13,607 nucleotides of DNA from NCBI GenBank assembly GCA_023427705.1, contig JAEZAL010000180.1, positions 1-13,607 on the forward strand. The letters are read 5' to 3'. The stretch comes from Bacillota bacterium. Its GTDB lineage: Bacteria > Bacillota > Clostridia > Clostridiales > Clostridiaceae. Position numbers and translations under genes: made by a program. Position 1 is the first letter of the stretch. Every line of letters starts with the position of its first letter. Shown here piece after piece: positions 13,489 to 13,607 of this stretch. The notes below the pieces were generated by a model that worked only from the letters and a program-made list of their open reading frames with translations, made no database searches and was not told where the DNA came from.

Positions 13489-13607
13489 GTCGCTTAAGGG
13501 CGACGAAGAAAAATGGTCTTTGAAAATTGAACAGAAAATAAGTTAAGTAAAATAAACCAGCAATTCTTTTAAGTCTTAAAATTAAGACTCAAAGTAATTT
13601 GAGCAAC
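13489..13607 (+). other. 16S rRNA operon leader (16S itself lies beyond the window)
   Basis: The leader starts with a GTCGC/GCGAC hairpin (13489-13504). TGGTCTTTGAAAA at 13514-13526 matches the boxA antitermination sequence closely (Bacillus form from memory: TGTTCTTTGAAAA). Two overlapping stems follow: AGTCTTAA with TTAAGACT (13572-13589) and CTCAAA with TTTGAG (13588-13603), likely related to processing of the 16S precursor. The mature 16S start motif (GAGTTTGATCCTGG) is not reached, so no rRNA gene is annotated. Confidence 0.75.

Noticed and set aside
13590..13607. Start of 16S rRNA
   Set aside because: The TTTGAG here looks like the beginning of a 16S 5' end, but it pairs in a leader stem and the next bases do not match the GAGTTTGATCC motif.

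Overview
The window is AT-rich, low-GC Firmicute DNA that looks like Clostridium sensu stricto. Ribosome binding sites are strong GGAGG-type, codons are AT-biased, and the protein families are clostridial. It ends in the promoter and leader of an rRNA operon, whose boxA-like sequence and hairpins resemble clostridial 16S leaders. I see no mobile elements, CRISPR arrays, tRNAs or mature rRNA.

Region 1 (1-684) is the 3' part of tcdA, a tRNA t6A-modification enzyme, closed by a strong terminator. Region 2 (683-7448) is a carbohydrate-uptake locus. A divergent AraC regulator faces two ABC sugar permeases, a GH112 galactosyl-HexNAc phosphorylase, a previously unlisted 52-residue two-helix membrane protein (5737-5895), and a sugar-binding lipoprotein. 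The expected job is to import galacto-N-biose or lacto-N-biose, as found in mucin and milk glycans, and split it inside the cell with phosphate into galactose-1-phosphate and an N-acetylhexosamine. No ATPase gene is present, so a shared MsmX-type ATPase elsewhere is likely. The regulator's target may be a CAAGAT-type repeat found in the divergent region and again before the lipoprotein gene.

Region 3 (7450-8634, minus strand) holds a DUF4230 membrane-anchored protein and msrA. Region 4 (8808-10635) holds a tandem GNAT acetyltransferase and a GlcT/LicT-type PTS antiterminator.

Region 5 (10697-13196) is the most informative. A free PTS IIA (Crr-type) gene and a IICB glucose/GlcNAc transporter gene are divergent, so one split transporter is encoded on opposite strands. 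Each has a sigma-A promoter followed by a 30-nt RAT-like antiterminator hairpin overlapping an intrinsic terminator. The two RATs share both internal-loop sequences while their outer stems covary. The adjacent GlcT-like protein is the obvious ligand, giving a compact antitermination circuit that would switch both halves of the transporter together.

Region 6 (13197-13607) is an rRNA operon upstream region with two related promoter elements, a boxA-like sequence and processing-type hairpins. The window stops just before 16S rRNA.
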